From: an uncultured Clostridia bacterium
GTDB taxonomy: Bacteria > Bacillota > Clostridia > Christensenellales > Aristaeellaceae
Direction of reading: 5' to 3'
Assembly: GCA_934615235.1 (NCBI GenBank)
Contig: CAKTTL010000131.1
Coordinates: 1-6,602 of the forward strand
DNA length: 6,602 nt
Shown: positions 5,490-6,602 of the stretch, piece after piece
Layout of the letters: every line of letters begins with the position of its first letter
Position numbering within the stretch: position 1 is the first letter of the stretch
Program-made: the position numbers and the translations under genes
The notes under the pieces: model-generated
Databases searched by the model: none
What the model saw: the letters and a program-made list of their open reading frames with translations, nothing else
Told to the model about the DNA's origin: nothing

Positions 5490-6236
5490 ATGAAAAAGTC
5501 GAAGCTTCTCGCCCTGATGATGGCTCTTGTCCTTTGTGCGATGGCGCTCCCGTCCGGCGCAATGGCGCACGGCGCATGGTTCGCCCGCCGTTCCGACCGC
5601 ATCCAGCTCGTTTGCGGAGAAGGCTGGAAAGACAACGCATACGATCCCAACGGTCTGCTTGAAATGAAGGGTTTCGACGCGCAGTACAATGACGTCGCGG
5701 TTGAGCCGATCAACGGTGAAGACTATCTCTACATTGAACCCAGCGAAGATCTGGCCGTCGTCTATGTAATGCTGGATTACGGTTTCTGGAGCAACACGCC
5801 CGAAGGCACGTGGGTTCCCAAGCCGATGACCGAAGTCGAAGGCTCGACGGTCGGCACGCACGCGATCAAATACAGTGTTAACTATCTGGGCAATGTCGAC
5901 GAAGTGAAGCCGATCGACGGCCTGCTGTATCAGATCGTTCCGAGCGTCGACCCGACGAAGCTCGCCATCGGCGAAGAATTCACCATCCAGTTGCTGCACA
6001 ACGGTGAACCCATGGCGGATATGGACATCATTCCGGACGTTGTGAACCATCATACTGAAATGATCAAGACGGACGAAAACGGCATGGCCACCGTCCGGGC
6101 TTCGAACGGCGGCGTAAACGTCATCGGCTGCGAAATGGTCGTTCCCTACGAGAACGAAGGCATCGACAACAAAGCGACCCGCAGCAAAGCATTCGTCAGC
6201 CTGAGCTTCACGCTCTATCCGGAAGAAGACGAATAA
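5490..6236 (+). CDS. Secreted DUF4198-type protein, putative metal-handling
   Basis: This is a 248-residue exported protein. Residues 1-26 are a classic signal peptide: M-K-K-S-K, a hydrophobic core, then P-S-G-A-M-A with cleavage predicted after Ala26, leaving His27 as the mature N-terminus (H-G-A-W-F-A). The Cys16 context (L-V-L-C) is a poor lipobox, so it is probably not a lipoprotein. From memory of the DUF4198 family I match the H-G-x-W start, the D-x-A-Y-D-P segment (residues 48-53), the Y-G-F-W-S-N-T-P-E-G-T-W-V-P-K-P stretch (97-112), an Ig-like C-terminal half with N-G-E-P-M-A-D-M-D and T-D-E-N-G-M-A-T (about 171-201), and a final V-S-L-S-F-T-L. The family is associated with nickel/cobalt uptake, but its biochemistry is unsettled. 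Cys42 and Cys214 could form a disulfide. The mature protein is acidic. AAAGGAG at 5478-5484 gives a strong RBS, with 5-nt spacing. A promoter with two palindromes precedes it and a terminator follows at once, so it is probably transcribed alone. Its base composition is visibly less GC-rich than the cell-wall operon. Confidence 0.85.
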   Translation: MKKSKLLALMMALVLCAMALPSGAMAHGAWFARRSDRIQLVCGEGWKDNAYDPNGLLEMKGFDAQYNDVAVEPINGEDYLYIEPSEDLAVVYVMLDYGFWSNTPEGTWVPKPMTEVEGSTVGTHAIKYSVNYLGNVDEVKPIDGLLYQIVPSVDPTKLAIGEEFTIQLLHNGEPMADMDIIPDVVNHHTEMIKTDENGMATVRASNGGVNVIGCEMVVPYENEGIDNKATRSKAFVSLSFTLYPEEDE

Positions 6237-6250
6237 TTATACATTTGCAG

Positions 6251-6286
6251 AGAACGCCGGCGCGTTTTGCGCCGGCGTTTTCTTTG
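6251..6286 (+). terminator. Rho-independent terminator after the DUF4198 gene
   Basis: AACGCCGGCGC (6253-6263) pairs perfectly with GCGCCGGCGTT (6269-6279) around the loop GTTTT; two outer pairs (G-T, A-T) extend the stem. The tail TTCTTTG follows. It begins 14 nt past the stop codon. Confidence 0.9.
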
Positions 6287-6341
6287 TACAGATATGGATT
6301 GAAAAACGACCAGAAATCTGATTTTCCAGGCAGCCCTGCCT

Positions 6342-6397
6342 GCTCGTCCCGCGCGTCCCGCGCGTCCCGCGCGAACATTGCGCGCTTCTTTGTACGG
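6342..6397. repeat. Dispersed hairpin repeat, copy 1
   Basis: Bases 6360-6393 (34 nt) are identical to 6537-6570. Similarity extends left to GCTCGTCC and right to CGG. The core holds the inverted pair CGCGC-GAACATT-GCGCG followed by CTTCTTTGT, like a short terminator. Confidence 0.75.
6345..6371. repeat. Three tandem copies of the 9-mer CGTCCCGCG
   Basis: Perfect copies lie at 6345-6353, 6354-6362 and 6363-6371 at the left side of repeat copy 1. Copy 2 has only two units, one with a C missing, so the unit number appears to vary. Confidence 0.85.
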
Positions 6398-6420
6398 ATG
6401 GAACGCCGTTCCCCGAGAAT

Positions 6421-6446
6421 CGACGCGCCTGAACGGCGCGTCGTTT
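6421..6446. repeat. 9-bp perfect stem-loop
   Basis: CGACGCGCC (6421-6429) pairs with GGCGCGTCG (6435-6443) around TGAAC, followed by TTTCC. It could be a weak terminator on the plus strand, but the T-tract is only three bases. It lies between the two repeat copies and may belong to the same structured array. Confidence 0.5.
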
Positions 6447-6528
6447 CCATGCAAAGCATTGTCGTCTGCTGCTCAACACATCTGCGTTCCCTGAACCTTT
6501 TCGTTTTCTGTTCCATGCTGCTCTGTCA

Positions 6529-6574
6529 GCTCGTCCGCGCGTCCCGCGCGAACATTGCGCGCTTCTTTGTGCGG
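6529..6574. repeat. Dispersed hairpin repeat, copy 2
   Basis: Bases 6537-6570 repeat 6360-6393 exactly. Copy 2 carries one fewer 9-mer unit and one deleted C relative to copy 1. To its right GCGGC-TGC-GCCGC (6571-6583) forms a small hairpin in the place where copy 1 has GGAAC-GCC-GTTCC. Confidence 0.75.
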
Positions 6575-6592
6575 CTGCGCCGCTACGAGGGC

Positions 6593-6602
6593 GGGGGGGG
6601 GG
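6593..6602 (+). other. Terminal run of ten G
   Basis: The window ends in ten consecutive G directly after the second repeat copy. Such a run at an end is typical of low-signal base calls in two-colour sequencing or of a broken assembly, so the last bases should be treated as unreliable. Confidence 0.6.

Larger units (their letters stand above)
6287..6602. other. Gene-free right end with hairpins and repeats
   Basis: No credible gene is seen in these 316 bases. Open frames on the minus strand (up to about 100 codons) overlap the terminator and encode low-complexity runs such as R-A-G-R-A-G-R-A-G, without a good RBS. What is present is structured: a dyad CAGGCAG-CC-CTGCCTG at 6327-6342, small hairpins at 6400-6412 and 6571-6583, and the repeats and hairpin listed separately. 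Confidence 0.6.

Noticed and set aside
5454..6053. Minus-strand open frame opposite the DUF4198 gene
   Set aside because: It mirrors the codon bias of the true gene; the plus strand has signal peptide, RBS, promoter and terminator.
6208..6516. Minus-strand frames at the right end encoding repeated R-D-A or G-R-A units
   Set aside because: The repeats come from the 9-mer DNA repeat read in frame; the frames run through a strong terminator hairpin and lack an RBS.

Overview
The window looks like chromosomal DNA from a GC-rich member of the Clostridia or a related Firmicutes lineage. The signs are strong AGGAG-type ribosome binding sites, a GC-rich third codon position, a Gram-positive-style signal peptide, and an FHA / SEDS / class B PBP gene order known from Clostridia and Actinobacteria. 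The lineage is an inference; no rRNA or other taxonomic marker is present.

Left part (1-3066, plus strand): three tightly packed genes form one operon for cell-wall synthesis. They are the C-terminal part of an FHA-domain protein (cut by the window edge), a RodA/FtsW/SpoVE-family SEDS glycosyltransferase, and a PbpA-like class B penicillin-binding protein. The first junction has a 1-nt gap and the second an ATGA overlap. The SEDS protein would polymerise lipid II into glycan strands, the PBP would cross-link them, and the FHA protein may scaffold or regulate them. A hairpin at 3070-3102 ends the operon and also serves the convergent gene.

Middle (3116-5228, minus strand): a HAD hydrolase of the beta-phosphoglucomutase type is followed by an MFS_3-type exporter. 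The 148-nt leader between them contains two dyads, one of which surrounds the exporter's ribosome binding site. No terminator separates the two genes, so co-transcription is possible.

Right part (5229-6602): a divergent intergenic region carries a near-consensus sigma-A promoter and two operator-like palindromes sharing the pattern GTTAA-N6-TTAAC, centred 77 bp apart. They drive a single-gene unit for a secreted DUF4198-type protein, a family associated with periplasmic or extracellular metal handling, whose predicted mature N-terminus is a histidine. A strong terminator closes it. The last ~315 bases hold no convincing gene. They hold a twice-repeated GC-rich hairpin element, a 9-bp tandem repeat and a final run of ten G, which suggests a contig edge or a sequencing artefact.

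No mobile element, CRISPR array, tRNA or rRNA was seen. The most interesting points are the double-operator control of the DUF4198 gene, the degenerate FHA protein ahead of the SEDS/PBP pair, the exporter leader, and the repeated hairpin element at the right end.
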